From Amaurobius ferox (lineage: Eukaryota; Arthropoda; Arachnida; Araneae; Amaurobiidae), in assembly GCA_951213105.1 (NCBI GenBank), contig OX578149.1, positions 1,240,001 to 1,304,000 on the forward strand: 64,000 bases of DNA, given 5' to 3'. Positions 31,484 to 41,565 of the stretch are shown in pieces (the first letter of the stretch is position 1; each line of letters begins with the position of its first letter). The position numbers and the translations under genes are program-made. The notes under the pieces were generated by a model that was not told where the DNA came from, did not search any database, and saw only the letters and a program-made list of their open reading frames with translations.

Positions 31484-32260
31484 TTGAGGGCTGTAAACGA
31501 CGTCAACGTCAGCAGGTGCATTTTAACTGAGAATGCAGGGCATGTGGAGATTCGTGGATTTTCGGATGCGTCCGGAAATAGGTTTGGAGTTGCAATATAC
31601 GTCAAATCCATTACAACTTTTGTACATTTGTTGTGCAGTAAATCAAGAGTTTCACCAATCAAATCAATCACCATTCCATGTTTAGTATTGTGTGCTGCCG
31701 TCCTGCTATCTCAACTTCAGCAACGAGTCGTAAAGTGCTTGCGACTGGACATTTCAGCAATTCATATGTGGTCAGATTCCACGCTTGTGCTTGCATGGAT
31801 AAAAAATAAGCCTCATCTGTTAAAAATGTTTGTAGACACCAGAGTTGCTACAATACAGAGTCCAACGAATAATGATCAATGGCATCATGTTCTTTCAGAG
31901 AAAAATCCAACAGGCCTAGTCTTCAGAGGAATAGATCCAGAGAAAATCATGCATAATGAGCTTTGGTGGTATAGACCACGTCTGCTTTGCCAACCTGATC
32001 TTCCCAGTGATTGCGTGAACTCTTCTGCAAACGATGAAAAGTATTCTTGCAAACTAAAGAAAAATGCCAAATCTAATCCAAAGACTGGTGAATCTCTTAC
32101 AAACATTTCATTAACTGTACATATTTCTTCCTTTCTAAATGATATTCTTTGTCTTATCAACAACTATGTTAAAATCCTTCGAGTTTTAAGTTATATTTTC
32201 AGGTTTTGCTACAACATTGGGAAACCAAATGAAAAGGCATCTTACTGCTACAGAAATTGA
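31484..32260 (+). pseudogene. BEL/Pao RNase H domain (longest open piece)
   Basis: A 258-codon open frame. Residues about 25-55 read GFSDASGNRFGVAIYVKSIT, the RNase H first-Asp strand. LLCSKSRVSPIKSITIPCLV and LCAAVLLSQLQQRVV follow (residues 56-90; family text has PRLELCAA, so the catalytic Glu position is altered to Val-Leu). WSDSTLVLAWIKNKPHLLKM (about 103-122) contains the third acidic residue, then VATIQSP and RGIDPEKIMHNELWWYRPRL. Downstream of about residue 190 the sequence diverges and the frame no longer matches the family. It degrades element RNA in the RT hybrid. Part of the same pol as the flanking entries. Confidence 0.88.
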
Positions 32261-32399
32261 AGGATCACAATAGTTTCTGATTAAGTGCGTACAAAAGGAT
32301 ACCTTTGGTAAGGAAATTTTAAATTTAGAGAAAGGTAAACCTATACCGAGTATCATTAAATCCGTTTCTCGACGATAAACACGTTAAGAGTAGGTGGTC

Positions 32400-33512
32400 G
32401 TCTGAGTAATTCAGATCTTAATTATGAGCAGAAACATTTGTCTGGTAAGCATAAACTTACAAAATTAATTACTGAACATTTTCATAAGAAATATTTTCAT
32501 GTTGGCTCTTAATCCTTGTTGTTTTTCATAAGACAAGTGTTTTGGACAATTAGCGGTAGAACTTTGTGCAGAAGGGTAGTTCATGAGTGTGCAACTTGTT
32601 TAAAGAGTAAGCCTGTCTTAACTGACCAAATCATGGGAAACTTAACGCAGGAGCGTGTTGCTCAAACATACCCTTTCAATCACGCGGGTGTCGATTTTTG
32701 TGGACCCTTTAGAGTCCACAAAAAAGTATAAAAATCAGAGAAAGGATTTTGACATATTTGTGTGCTTTGTGTCCAGAGCGGTCCATCTGGAAATTGTCCC
32801 GGATTTAACTTCTGTGTCCTTCATTGTTACTCTCAAAAGGATTTTTTTGGCAGACGTGGTAAGCATGTGAAACTTTTCTCAGATAACGCTTTGAATTTTG
32901 TAGGTGTCCACTCAGAAATTAAAAGATTGCACAATTTAGTAAAAAATCCAGATGAAAATTTGGCTAGTTACTTGACGTAAGAGGGTATTGGCTGGAAGTT
33001 TCTTCATCCCAGAGCTCCTAATTTTGGGGGGTTTTGGGAGGCAGACGTCAAATCATTTAAATGCCATCTAAGACGTGTAATGGCAAATGCGAAATTTACA
33101 TATGAGGGGTTTGAAACGATCACGGGTCAAGTGGATGGCATCTTAAATTCACGGCCAATCGCTCCTTTATCCTCGTATGGAGATGATTTCGAAGCGTTGA
33201 CCCTGGTCACTTCTTGAAAGGAAGACCTATAAATTCTATTGTAGAACCAGAGATAATCGATCTAAATGATAACAGACTCATTACGCAATCCATCTGACGA
33301 AGGTGGAAAGCAGATTATCTCAATAATCTCCAACGATCAAAGTGGATGTTTCAAAGGGACAATCTGAAATTGAGAACATTTGTGCTAATTAAAGAAGACG
33401 TGTTAAGGAAATATATCCAGATGCAAACAAGTACGAGTAGTACAGGTACAGACACCAAAAGGTGTTTATAGGTGCCCTATCTCCAAGATTTGCGTTCTTC
33501 CTGTAAATAATT
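32400..33512 (+). pseudogene. BEL/Pao integrase and C-terminal tail, broken
   Basis: Integrase would join element DNA to the chromosome. The HHCC zinc region is visible as KLITEHFHKKYFHVGS (32459-32506) and RRVVHECATCLKSKPVL (32571-32620). Core: FNHAGVDFCGPFRV (first Asp, about 32680-32715), FVCFVSRAVHLEIVPDLTSV (about 32755-32815), KLFSDNALNFVG (second Asp, about 32870-32905), WKFLHPRAPNFGGFWEADVK (Glu, about 32990-33050). Then NSRPIAPLSSYGDDFEALT, and after stops a tail YRCPISKICVLPVNN ending near 33508, the usual BEL C-terminus. All three DDE residues survive, but frameshifts near 32510, 32730 and 32850 and stops near 32980 and 33217 kill the gene. Confidence 0.88.
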
Positions 33513-33723
33513 AGATAACTTTTATTGTAATTCTTGTGTATTGCTTTCTATGATAGTACATACTTATCCATTAAGAACTGTTAACTTTTAGTTTGCTTCA
33601 ATTAGCTACCTTCATCATGATTTCTTTTTTTCATTATTTCAACTTGTGTAAACAATATCTTGTATGCATTTTCTGCATTACAATTTGTTGAATGTTTAAA
33701 AAACATTGCAGTGCCGGGCAATA

Positions 33724-33897
33724 TGTTGAAGCCCATGTGTATTCATTTGAAAAGAGCCGCGTGGGGGGCGCTGCAGCATGAGTTTTGCTGTGTTGGATGA
33801 TGTATGTGTTGGAAGCGATTCGAAAGTTCGCTTTCAAGCCGATGCTTGTGAAATAAAAAGTGATACAGTTCGCTTGAGTTATTGTGTGAAAACAATT
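33724..33897 (+). repeat. Right LTR-like repeat (Y) of the BEL element
   Basis: TGTTGAAGCCCATGTGTATT, then AAAAGAGCCGCGTGGGGGGC and CGATGCTTGTGAAATAAAAA. It carries an extra 16 bp (a GTGTTGGA repeat) relative to the left copy. Confidence 0.75.
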
Positions 33898-33907
33898 CTT
33901 TGCAGGT

Positions 33908-33963
33908 TTCGTATAACTTTAAATAAGTCAAAAACCGTTTTTAAATAATTTTGTAATAGAAAT
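33908..33963 (+). repeat. Segment X, right copy
   Basis: TTCGTATAACTTTAAATAAG, TCAAAAACCG..., AATAATTTTGTAATAGAAAT matches 29535-29590 with one mismatch in 56 bp. Confidence 0.85.
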
Positions 33964-34355
33964 ATTTATTTTATATAACCTAGAATGTTTTCGGGGCAGT
34001 TGTTCGCGGAGAAGCCTTAATTACATGAAATGTCTCGCACTGTCATATTATCCATCGCAACTCAAAAATTGTTTGTCAATGCAGTGTTTCTGGAAATGTA
34101 TTATTAACTTCTCATATTTCAAAACCCTAGAAATGTAGTTTATTTTGAATGTTCCTCTATAGCATCTTCCGAAATTGTATATTACGTTGATAAAAATGTT
34201 AGCTTTGCAAAGTCTTTTTCCCTAGAAAAGCTAAATTTACTGTCGAAGTATTTGTTCTATAAAATTTTAGAGTTCACTAAGCAGCTTTTAGAATTCTTGG
34301 ATGTCTCATTTTGTGATCTCATTTTTGAATGATGAAAAAATGTTTATGTATCGAT
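33964..34355. other. Nothing recognised
   Basis: AT-rich flank of the BEL element. Confidence 0.4.
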
Positions 34356-34450
34356 TTATTTCAGCCGCCGTTCTTTGAGACGATCCAGATGATGTTTCTT
34401 TCCTTTCAACTGCTGACATGTTGTGCAATCTCGTAATGTATATCGACCAC
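34356..34450 (-). CDS. Possible terminal exon, unidentified
   Basis: On the minus strand, TTTTTATTTCACTTCAAATT, TAG looks like a polypyrimidine tract and splice acceptor at 34452-34451. The frame after it reads GRYTLRDCTTCQQLKGKKHH, then LDRLKERRLK and stop; AATAAA overlaps the stop region. A CxxC pair and a basic C-terminus are visible. The family is unknown to me. No upstream exon was located in this window, so it may be a chance ORF, an exon of a gene whose other exons lie to the right, or a relic. Confidence 0.25.
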
Positions 34451-34539
34451 CTAAATTTGAAGTGAAATAAAAATTTTATATATACTACCAATATTTTTAT
34501 TTAGTTGTCCAAGCTAGAACAAAAAACAAACTGGAAAAA

Positions 34540-34850
34540 ACTAAGTCCACGCACATGCGCAATAAGTTCAAGCTGAGAGGAAAAAAAAAAAAAAAGACTT
34601 CGTTAATCGCAGCATACGAGATTGAACTTGTTTCTTAATCAACCTGGTATACTGCGACTAACGAAGTCTCAATGTAGAAAAATCAAAGTCCACGCACATG
34701 CTCAATAGCATCGATCTCGATACGCATGCGTCTGGACTTAGGGGAATTTCGCGTGTCCCCTTTTTTTGAATCGATGGGCTGCCCAATAAACGGACCCCGT
34801 CACGAAATGTTCGTAACAGAATACGTTTATTGGGCAGCCCATCGAAAGGA
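34540..34850. repeat. Cluster of long inverted and direct repeats
   Basis: Inverted pair 1: 34595-34617 and 34647-34669, 23-bp arms with two mismatches, loop 29 nt. Inverted pair 2: 34771-34792 (TCGATGGGCTGCCCAATAAA, CG) and 34824-34845, 22 bp perfect, with a further imperfect stem inside the 31-nt loop. Direct repeat: AAGTCCACGCACATGC at about 34543 and 34686. A 15-A run lies at 34581-34595. Confidence 0.9.
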
Positions 34851-34859
34851 ATGGATTTC

Positions 34860-36016
34860 TGCAACATAAAATAGATTCAAACCTTTTTATTTTTGCTCTA
34901 GAAAGTTACATAATCATGGCTTCCAACAAATATTCTACAGAATTGCCGTTCTCCAAACTCACTCCTATCAAATCGTCCTATAAAAGTAATAATTTTCATT
35001 AGAATACAGTATACGAAGATACAATCGTTTCTAGAAGTTAATGAATGCTGATACTTTTTTTTTTTGTAATTATACTCTCTAAAAGATGAAATTTTAATTG
35101 ATAAAACATCAGTGAACCCATTTCGCTCATTAGTACGATCTATAACTGCTTGCTGCTGAAAAGGTTCAGAGGGAATAAAAAAAAAATTTTCAAATGTTTT
35201 GTATACTTCTTATATATAACGAATAATTCAGCTTTAAAATATTTTAGAATACATCCAAAAATTGCCAGAAGGAAATTTCGAATTCGGCTCAATAAACTCA
35301 TGGGGAGAACGGTATCAAAAGTCTGGAAAGAGACTATTGGGTTGAAATATTCAAACTACTTTTATAAAAATTACCATACTTTCTGACTATAAAGTAGTAG
35401 AAATTTTAATTGATAAAAGAAAACACATCACTGAATCGATTTCACATTGCAGGGTTCATGTGCTGGAATAATCAGGAAAATTAAATGCGTCTCTTTAAAT
35501 CACGGAGAGAATTGCATTTTTTTCATTAGAACCGTCTTTTAATGTTATAAAATTATTTAATACTAAAAACTGTCATCATTCAGACTCGTAAAATATGCAA
35601 AAATTCTTTTGGGGAATTTCCTCTATTCCAGCAAAAGAAGCCCAACACTAGTGAAGTCAATTCTTCTATAATAGATGCTTCCATAATGGTGTTCAGTGTT
35701 TGCCATATTTAAAATGAGTTTTTTTTTTATTATTTTGAATCATTTATTTATTCATTGGATTTAAATCACCACATTTAAACTGTTCCTCTTGTCATTGAGA
35801 ACGTTCCATCTATTTTTAGATGACCTTACATCAAAAATTTAATGAAAACATTCTATTAAAAGGAAAGATTCTATTGTTATACAGGGAACATCATTAGAAC
35901 AAAATGTAAATGTTTCATATCAAATACAAAAAGAACCCCCAAATTCATTTTGCAAAGAATTCATTTTAAACTAATTCAAATATTTAGTAATGATAGACAG
36001 ATGAATTTTAATTTGA
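34860..36016. other. Nothing recognised
   Basis: AT-rich; the 78-codon ORF at 35150-35386 is basic and has no known domain. Confidence 0.4.
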
Positions 36017-36042
36017 GGTGTCTTGGTATAAACCAAGACACC
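36017..36042. repeat. 10-bp perfect hairpin
   Basis: GGTGTCTTGG, loop TATAAA, CCAAGACACC. Confidence 0.9.
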
Positions 36043-36050
36043 CAAGGATG

Positions 36051-36334
36051 AATTCCAAACCAATTTGAACATCTGTATACCCAATTCCTACAGATAACCT
36101 TTCAAACGAATTCTGAAGCTATGGGGAAATTAGATCTATAACACTAGTTGGTAAAGCATTTTCCTTTGTTCACGGTGACTCCTATAGATTTTACATTGCT
36201 GATTCTGCTAATTTCACAACAAAATTAATTCCAAACCAATTTGAACATCTGCATACCCAATTCCTACAGGTTTTAGTGATAACCTTTCAAATGAATTCTG
36301 AAGCTATGGGGAAATTAGATCTATAACACTAGTT
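36051..36334. repeat. Direct duplication, two units of about 100 bp
   Basis: 36051-36149 and 36228-36334 share AATTCCAAACCAATTTGAAC, ATCTG.ATACCCAATTCCTA, CAG and TTCTGAAGCTATGGGGAAAT, TAGATCTATAACACTAGTT. Unit 2 has an extra GTTTTAGT. The pair is set 177 bp apart. Confidence 0.92.
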
Positions 36335-36338
36335 ACAT

Positions 36339-36373
36339 TAGTCAAACATTAAAAACTTTTTAATGTTTGACTA
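36339..36373. repeat. 16-17-bp perfect hairpin
   Basis: TAGTCAAACATTAAAA pairs with TTTTAATGTTTGACTA around a loop of one to three bases, directly after the second direct repeat. Confidence 0.92.
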
Positions 36374-36991
36374 TTTTTATAGAAATGGTCTGAAACATAT
36401 CATTTTTCTAGAAGATTCATTATTTTTCAGTTTTAGCTTTATCTAAAAGAGGATGTAAATATAATCCAAATGTTTTTCTTTTTAAAGGACACTCTCTGTA
36501 CAGTGTTCATGCCCATTTTTCAAAATGAAATTCCCTAGTTTTCCAGGTTCTCCCTGTTGTCTTTATCAAAACTCCAGGCACTGCGTTCTACTATTTTAAC
36601 GCCAATTTCAAAAAATAATTTTAGATTTAACTGATATTTACAATGATTACATGACAGTGAGAAGAAAAAGAAAACATTCAAAATAACTCAATTTTCTATA
36701 TTTGTATACAATTTTAGCTGCATATATAGTACAACCTCGAAAATTTGGACTTTGAAAATTTTGTATTTTAGAATTTTCAGGATTTATAGAGTTTGGATAA
36801 AATTAAAACTTAATATTAACTAAATACATTATGAAACATTATTTTTAGCAAAAATATTGACAAACAGTCTCATCAAGTTAACCCATTAAAAAATATTATT
36901 TAATACAAAGAAAAAAATGAAACAAAAGAAATTTTAAGAAAAAGTACACACATACCAGAAAAAAAAGAAAAAGAAAGTTTACATTTCATCA
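36374..36991. other. Nothing recognised
   Basis: AT-rich flank; ends in an A-rich run just before the Jockey element. Confidence 0.4.
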
Positions 36992-37083
36992 TTTTATTTA
37001 AACATTTGAACTAATGCTTATTGGAGCTGCTCGGAGCTTTTATTTAAACATTGGAACTAATGCTTATTAATGCTGCTCGGAGC
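36992..37083. repeat. 46-bp tandem duplication at the 5' end of the older Jockey element
   Basis: Units 36992-37037 and 37038-37083, each starting TTTTATTTAAACATT and ending GCTGCTCGGAGC, differ by a few bases. The true 5' end of the LINE may lie within. Confidence 0.85.
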
Positions 37084-37479
37084 CTAGCCTCCGTGCGAGT
37101 AAGACGTGTTCTGTTTCGCTCCTACAGCATGACGCTGACGGAGAATGATGTCCCGGTAGCGCCGGGCACAGCGATGGATATTTGCCAATCCAATCCCTCT
37201 ACTGTTACTGAGAATGATGCTACTGTTAATAATAATGATCAGCCTACTAGAATTTATACCTTAATTGAAGTTAATAAGGCACGAGACACTCTGCGTGAAT
37301 TAGACCGCAGAATTCAAATCGAAGCAGCCAGGAGGAACTCGACCCCAGAGGACAAGGCCGTCTACGCGGAATTTCTTCTGAGGAGAGAGACCCTAGTGCT
37401 GGAGCTGTTAAGGATGGTAGAGACCTGCAACGTAGGTATCTATAACTATTTACCTCCTACCCCCCCCCCCCCCTGCTGA
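37051..37479 (+). pseudogene. ORF1 N-terminal part, older Jockey LINE
   Basis: Start of the LINE's RNA-binding ORF1 protein, which coats element RNA. ATG at 37051 is the first in frame; a second at 37129 (MTLTENDVPVAP) is a plausible alternative. Residues about 70-125 (IYTLIEVNKARDTLRELDRR, ...RRETLVLELLRMVET) form charged helices. The frame enters a run of about 14 C near 37461 coding for Pro and is lost there, because the next piece is in another frame. One base gained or lost in the C run explains this. Confidence 0.8.
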
Positions 37480-38092
37480 ACCCGAGACTCCTAAAGTCTC
37501 AACTATTTCAAGTCCCTTTTCAGGGCCCATTTTAGATAGCAACAGCAATCAAACTTGCAGTAATTCTAAGCCAATAGGAAACGTGGATTCCTCGACCCAA
37601 GAGGTCACTGAGAAAGTCAATAATTTAAACATTAGTACTAATCAAATTAATAATAGTGAACTTAACAACCTGAGTAAAAAACGCCGTACTGTTGAGCAGA
37701 CTTCATCTGACTCAGAATCTGAAGGAGAATGGACCGTTGTAGGCGGCCAAAGAGTTAAAAATAAGAAAAAAGTAACTTTTGCTGAATACCAGCATGCACT
37801 TAAACTCAAAAATAGATATGAAGGTTTAAAAAATCAAGATCAAATGAGTACTGGAAATGGAATGGGAGCCGAGGCCAACGTGCCCCCCCCCCCTGCCACG
37901 CCACCGATACTTATCAGCGCCAGCCAGCCTGACTGGCCTTCAATTTTATTTAGCCTTAAGGCTATTGCCAAAAATATCATTCCAAAATTAGAAGGCAGAT
38001 TTTTAAGGTCTTTGCCGACAATTCAGACGAATTTAGGAGATGCACCGATTTCCTTAAGAAATCGGGCGTCCAATTCAAAACTTTTAATCTGA
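37480..38092 (+). pseudogene. ORF1 middle part, older Jockey LINE
   Basis: Continuation after the first C-run frameshift. The text includes TVEQTSSDSESEGEWTVVGG and KKKVTFAEYQHALKLKNRYE, a hydrophilic linker typical of Jockey ORF1. A second C run at about 37886 codes for Pro, then QPDWPSILFSLKAIAKNIIP, the start of the pre-zinc-finger domain. After about 38000 this frame is out of phase with the rest, which continues in the frame of the next entry; a run of seven T (about 37999-38004) is the likely slip point. Confidence 0.8.
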
Positions 38093-38721
38093 AGGAGGAC
38101 CGACCTATTAAGGTCGTAATCCGAGGACTACCGGTGGCGACAGAGATAGCAACAATTACGGAGATTATGGAAGCCATGGGCTTCCCCGTAATTAGCAACG
38201 TCAGATTGACTAGGAGAGGCAGCAAGTATCCCTTGCCCCTCTATTACCTGCAGCTTAAGCCTGGGACTAACCCAGAAGACGTATTCGCAGTAGACAAAAT
38301 ATTAGGCACAGAAGTGAAGCTGGAGCCCTATACCGGTCGCAGAGGCTATGCCTCACAGTGTCACGGATGCTGTGGTTTCTATCACAGCAGCCAAGTGTGT
38401 ACACTGCCGCTGAGATGCGTGCGATGTGCAGGGCCCCACTCCGCCAGTGATTGTAAAGCAGAGTACCTTCTCTGCTGCAATTGCAACGGCGACCACGCCG
38501 CTAACTGGCGCGGTTGCCCGAGAAATCCGGGCAACTCGTCTCTGCCTAATAAGCGTAGGGCATCCCCTGCTAACCAATTTAGGCATCCAAATTCTTATAA
38601 TCAGGCCAGGAACACAGGCGCCCCAGCATACAGAGCTGGCAGTCAAGGTAGCCCATTCCAGTCAGCTAGCGTTAAGCCCAACGTTAACTTCTCTTCAGTG
38701 GTGTCTGACATACCCAGATGA
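37990..38721 (+). pseudogene. ORF1 pre-zinc domain and CCHC knuckles, older Jockey LINE
   Basis: From about 37999 the frame reads FKVFADNSDEFRRCTDFLKK, FNLKEDRPIKVVIRGLPVAT and VRLTRRGSKYPLPLYYLQLK, the domain that precedes the zinc knuckles in Jockey gag. Three knuckles follow: CHGCCGFYHSSQVC (CX2CX4HX4C), CVRCAGPHSASDC, and CCNCNGDHAANWRGC. They bind nucleic acid. The frame then stops at 38721 just where a C-terminal piece begins in another frame. Confidence 0.85.
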
Positions 38722-39050
38722 TTGCCAACCCCCCTGAAATTGTTAGCATTCGCTCCCAAAAAGGTAGCAAGAGCGAAACTGAGGCCATCTCATCTGGAGA
38801 TTCCAGATCGGCCAATAGAAATTCAGATCACGGTTCCAAATCAAGAGCCAATCAGAGCGCTCCTACCCAGCAGGCAAAGGATGTGGACTATGCCACGTTT
38901 CTATCGTCATTACTGGCCATGAGGCAGACCCACGATAAGGATATCCTTTTAGAAGCCTTTAAACAGGCCTTACCTGAGCTTCGTACTGCTACGACCGGGA
39001 TAGATATGGTATTCCATATCTATCAGCGCTATGATGCGCTTCTCAGGTAA
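38718..39050 (+). pseudogene. ORF1 C-terminal part, older Jockey LINE
   Basis: Starts at MIANPPEIVSIRSQKGSKSE, overlapping the previous stop. It ends with an amphipathic helical region, ATFLSSLLAMRQTHDKDILL, EAFKQALPELRTATTG, like the end of other Jockey ORF1 proteins. A frameshift near 38710 joins it to the knuckle part. Confidence 0.7.
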
Positions 39051-39064
39051 TTTTTACCAGCTCA

Positions 39065-40356
39065 CCTCCCTTTTCTGGTCTTGCCGTGTTCTCTCTTTCT
39101 GAGTCCAGTAACTTGCAGTCCCTTAAAGTCGGTTTCTGGAACGCCAATGGAATGCGTTCTAAAATCGGCGAGGTGCGTGATTATGTTGTAAATAATAATT
39201 TTGATATCTTCATGATTAGTGAGACACACTTGTCTTCGCCCACTGCTCCTGCAATTTGCAACTATACGGGATACTTCTCGTATAGACCCCCGGCCCATTT
39301 TAGGAATTTGTCTGGTGGTACTGCACTACATAAAAAATAGCATCCCGCATCATCGTCTGAGCGTCCCGGTCTTCACGAAGCTTGAAGCCACGCTCATTAA
39401 GGTTACTATTCCAAATTTAGTCCCGATTGCATTTGCTTCGGTGTATATCCCTCCATTAACGAGATCTACTAATAGAAATTTTCCTACTTCAGAGCTCGAA
39501 GCACTTTTCGGACTTTGCAGTAATATGGTCATTGCTGGAGATCTAAACGCACGCCATACTAACTGGGACATAGCTTCAAATCAGTATGGCAGTGATCTAA
39601 ATCGATTGGCTCAGTGCGCCAACTGTAGGATTGTAGCTCCGCCCACTCCAACTCATACTACCGCAGGAAAGTTTCCCACTATTATTGATCTGGCTGTTTT
39701 TCGGAATATTCCATTTGACTTTACGATCAGAACAGATAATAATCTGGACTCTGATCACCTTCCTGTGGTGCTGACCTTAAGCTTTGATAAAATCACTTTA
39801 GACCATCCTTCGGAGCTACATACAAATTGGGACGACTATCGTCATTTTCTTCAAAATTTTAAAGCACCCCCCCCCCCCCTCAAAATTACCAGCACTGTTG
39901 ACATAGAAAACTGTGTCATCAAAATGAACCATTTACTGCTGGAGGCAGTTGCTGCAGCCTCAAAACCCAAAAAATCACGCCCTAATTATCACACTCTTCC
40001 AGGTGATATTAGGGAAAAAATCAAGCAGCGTAACCGGTTACGGAAGGATTGGCAGCGCACCAGGTTCCCGGATTACCGCGCACAATTCCGTAAACTCCAA
40101 AACGACGTCAAAGCTTTGATTAGAACACACACCCAGCAACGCTGGCGTACACATCTTGAGGGACTTACACCCACGAATCACAGTCTGTGGCGTACAGCTA
40201 AATCTCTTCGAACCAAGAAAATCTCAATTCCGCCCATTAATGGCCTACACGGACTCGCCCAGACTGCGGAGGAAAAAGCCAATGCATTTGCAGACAGCTT
40301 GGAACTCCAATTCTCACCACACATAGACCTTCGTAGTGTCGTACAAGACAGAGCAC
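39065..40356 (+). pseudogene. ORF2 endonuclease part, older Jockey LINE
   Basis: APE-type endonuclease that nicks target DNA to prime reverse transcription. The first frame (39086-39340) gives LKVGFWNANGMRSKIGEVRD and FDIFMISETHLSS (catalytic Glu). One inserted base near 39328 shifts the frame. The second frame (to 40356) gives NSIPHH, VIAGDLNARHTNWDIASNQY (Asp and Asn of the active site) and NLDSDHLPVVLTLSF (SDH catalytic triad end). A C run at about 39868 codes for Pro. The linker to RT follows: REKIKQRNRLRKDWQRTRFP and TAEEKANAFADSLELQFSPH. Codons after 40356 belong to the inserted element. Confidence 0.9.
40348..40356. repeat. Left 9-bp target duplication
   Basis: ACAGAGCAC, identical to 45648-45656 and in the same codon phase of the older LINE's ORF2. 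Confidence 0.8.
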
Positions 40357-40656
40357 CAGGCGCGAAGCGCCTTTAATCTCCAGTTTCAATATGTGGTTCT
40401 TATCGTCAAACTGTGACATTCATTCAGTGACCCTAATTGGAGGTTCGAGGTTTTTATTTACTACTTTTTATTATTTGTCCTAGCTCCTAGTGTGGCAGTT
40501 TGTTGCACATTTAGAGTTTAAGCAGTTTGAGGGGTTGATGCAGATCTAAGGGTTACCTAGCGTTTTGGCAGTTTAGAGTTTAGAATATATATTTTTTTTT
40601 TATAAAATAATAGTCGCGAGTTTTATTTAAAAATCAGATGTTTGAGGTGGGATCTT
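40357..40656 (-). other. 3' UTR of the younger Jockey LINE
   Basis: Contains repeated CTAAACTCTAAACTGCC and CTTAAACTCTAAATGTG text, an A-rich run at about 40590-40600, and ends with AGGCGCTTCGCGCCT (6-bp stem, 40358-40372). A terminal stem-loop could be the signal its own RT recognises. Confidence 0.7.
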
Positions 40657-41565
40657 TTAATTCCGATTATCGATGTTTAGAACAGCGCGGGGTCTCTTAC
40701 GAGATTTGGCCTTGCGATGATCATAGTCATGCAGATTGAATAACAGTTCGTTTGGAACGGATGGCAAATTTCTGTAAAATTTAAGCGCTAGCTTTTTAAT
40801 TTGGGCTCTAATAGTTTTTATTTTGAAGTCATTCCTAATTACCGAGTTTCTTAAGTACCTGTGAGCTTTCCTGATAATCCGTAGGATTTTGTTTTGTTTT
40901 GTCTCTAGGAGGTCTATTGTAGTTTTACAGGCAAATCCCCATACGGGTGCTGCATACAGCATTCCCGGGCGGATGGCCGATTTATAAATTAGGAGTTTAT
41001 TTTGATAACTTAGATTTCCGTTTCCTATCATTGGGTATAAGGCTCCTGTGGCCATATACGCTTTTTTGATTAAGTTCGTTACGTGCTGTTTCCAGGTTAG
41101 GTGGGAATCTATCGTTACACCTAGGTATTTAGTAGATTTTTCCGCTTTTAGGGCATGGTTGTTTATGTACAGAGGCGGCGGAGGTTTACGTTTTCTAGAG
41201 AAATAAATCCAATGACATTTATTGGGGTTTAATTTTATTCGCCATTTTTCCAGCCAAGTTTGGAGTATGTCTAAGTGTTGTTGTAGCTGTCTGTGCATTA
41301 CTGAGACATAGGGGTGTTTTGCAAGTATCGCACTGTCGTCTGCATAGAGTGCCAGCTCTGTGTTTGGAGTCCTAGGGATGTCGTTCAAGTATATGTTAAA
41401 GAGTGTCGGGCCCAGGATAGAACCTTGCGGTACACTACTTTTAATGAGCTTGGGTGTAGATAAGTTACCTCCTACTCTGACTTGAAAGTGTCTGTTATTT
41501 AAGTATGAGATTAAAAGTTTGACAAGTGCGTCAGGGACTTTTAAAGTGATCAATTTGTACGCTAA
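40657..41565 (-). pseudogene. ORF2 RT palm/thumb and C-terminus, younger Jockey LINE
   Basis: Second half of the reverse transcriptase, in the same frame as the preceding piece but after an in-frame TGA at 41566-41568. SSVPQGSILGPTLFNIYLND is RT motif B (about residues 38-58). LALYADDSAILAKH is the catalytic YADD box (about 67-80). LEKWRIKLNPNKCHWIYFSR and STKYLGVTIDSHLTWKQHV follow as thumb motifs. The C-terminus runs to LFNLHDYDHRKAKSRKRPRA. All catalytic residues are intact. Without the single stop this would be one continuous RT. Confidence 0.9.

Larger units (their letters stand above)
29535..33963 (+). mobile_element. BEL/Pao LTR retrotransposon, degenerate
   Basis: Contains Pao-type reverse transcriptase, RNase H and integrase in order, all on the plus strand and all broken. 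LTR-like repeats (segment Y) lie at 29591-29750 and 33724-33897. A 56-bp segment X precedes Y on the left and follows Y on the right. Gag and most of the protease are missing. Confidence 0.85.
37000..40356 (+). mobile_element. Older Jockey-clade LINE, 5' half
   Basis: Contains ORF1 (nucleic-acid-binding gag-like protein with CCHC knuckles) and the endonuclease part of ORF2. It stops at 40356, where a minus-strand Jockey element is inserted. The RT half continues at 45657. Confidence 0.92.

Noticed and set aside
40357..40376. The last codons (to 40376) of the long plus-strand ORF as the true end of the older ORF2
   Set aside because: These codons are read-through into the inserted minus-strand element; the real frame continues at 45657.
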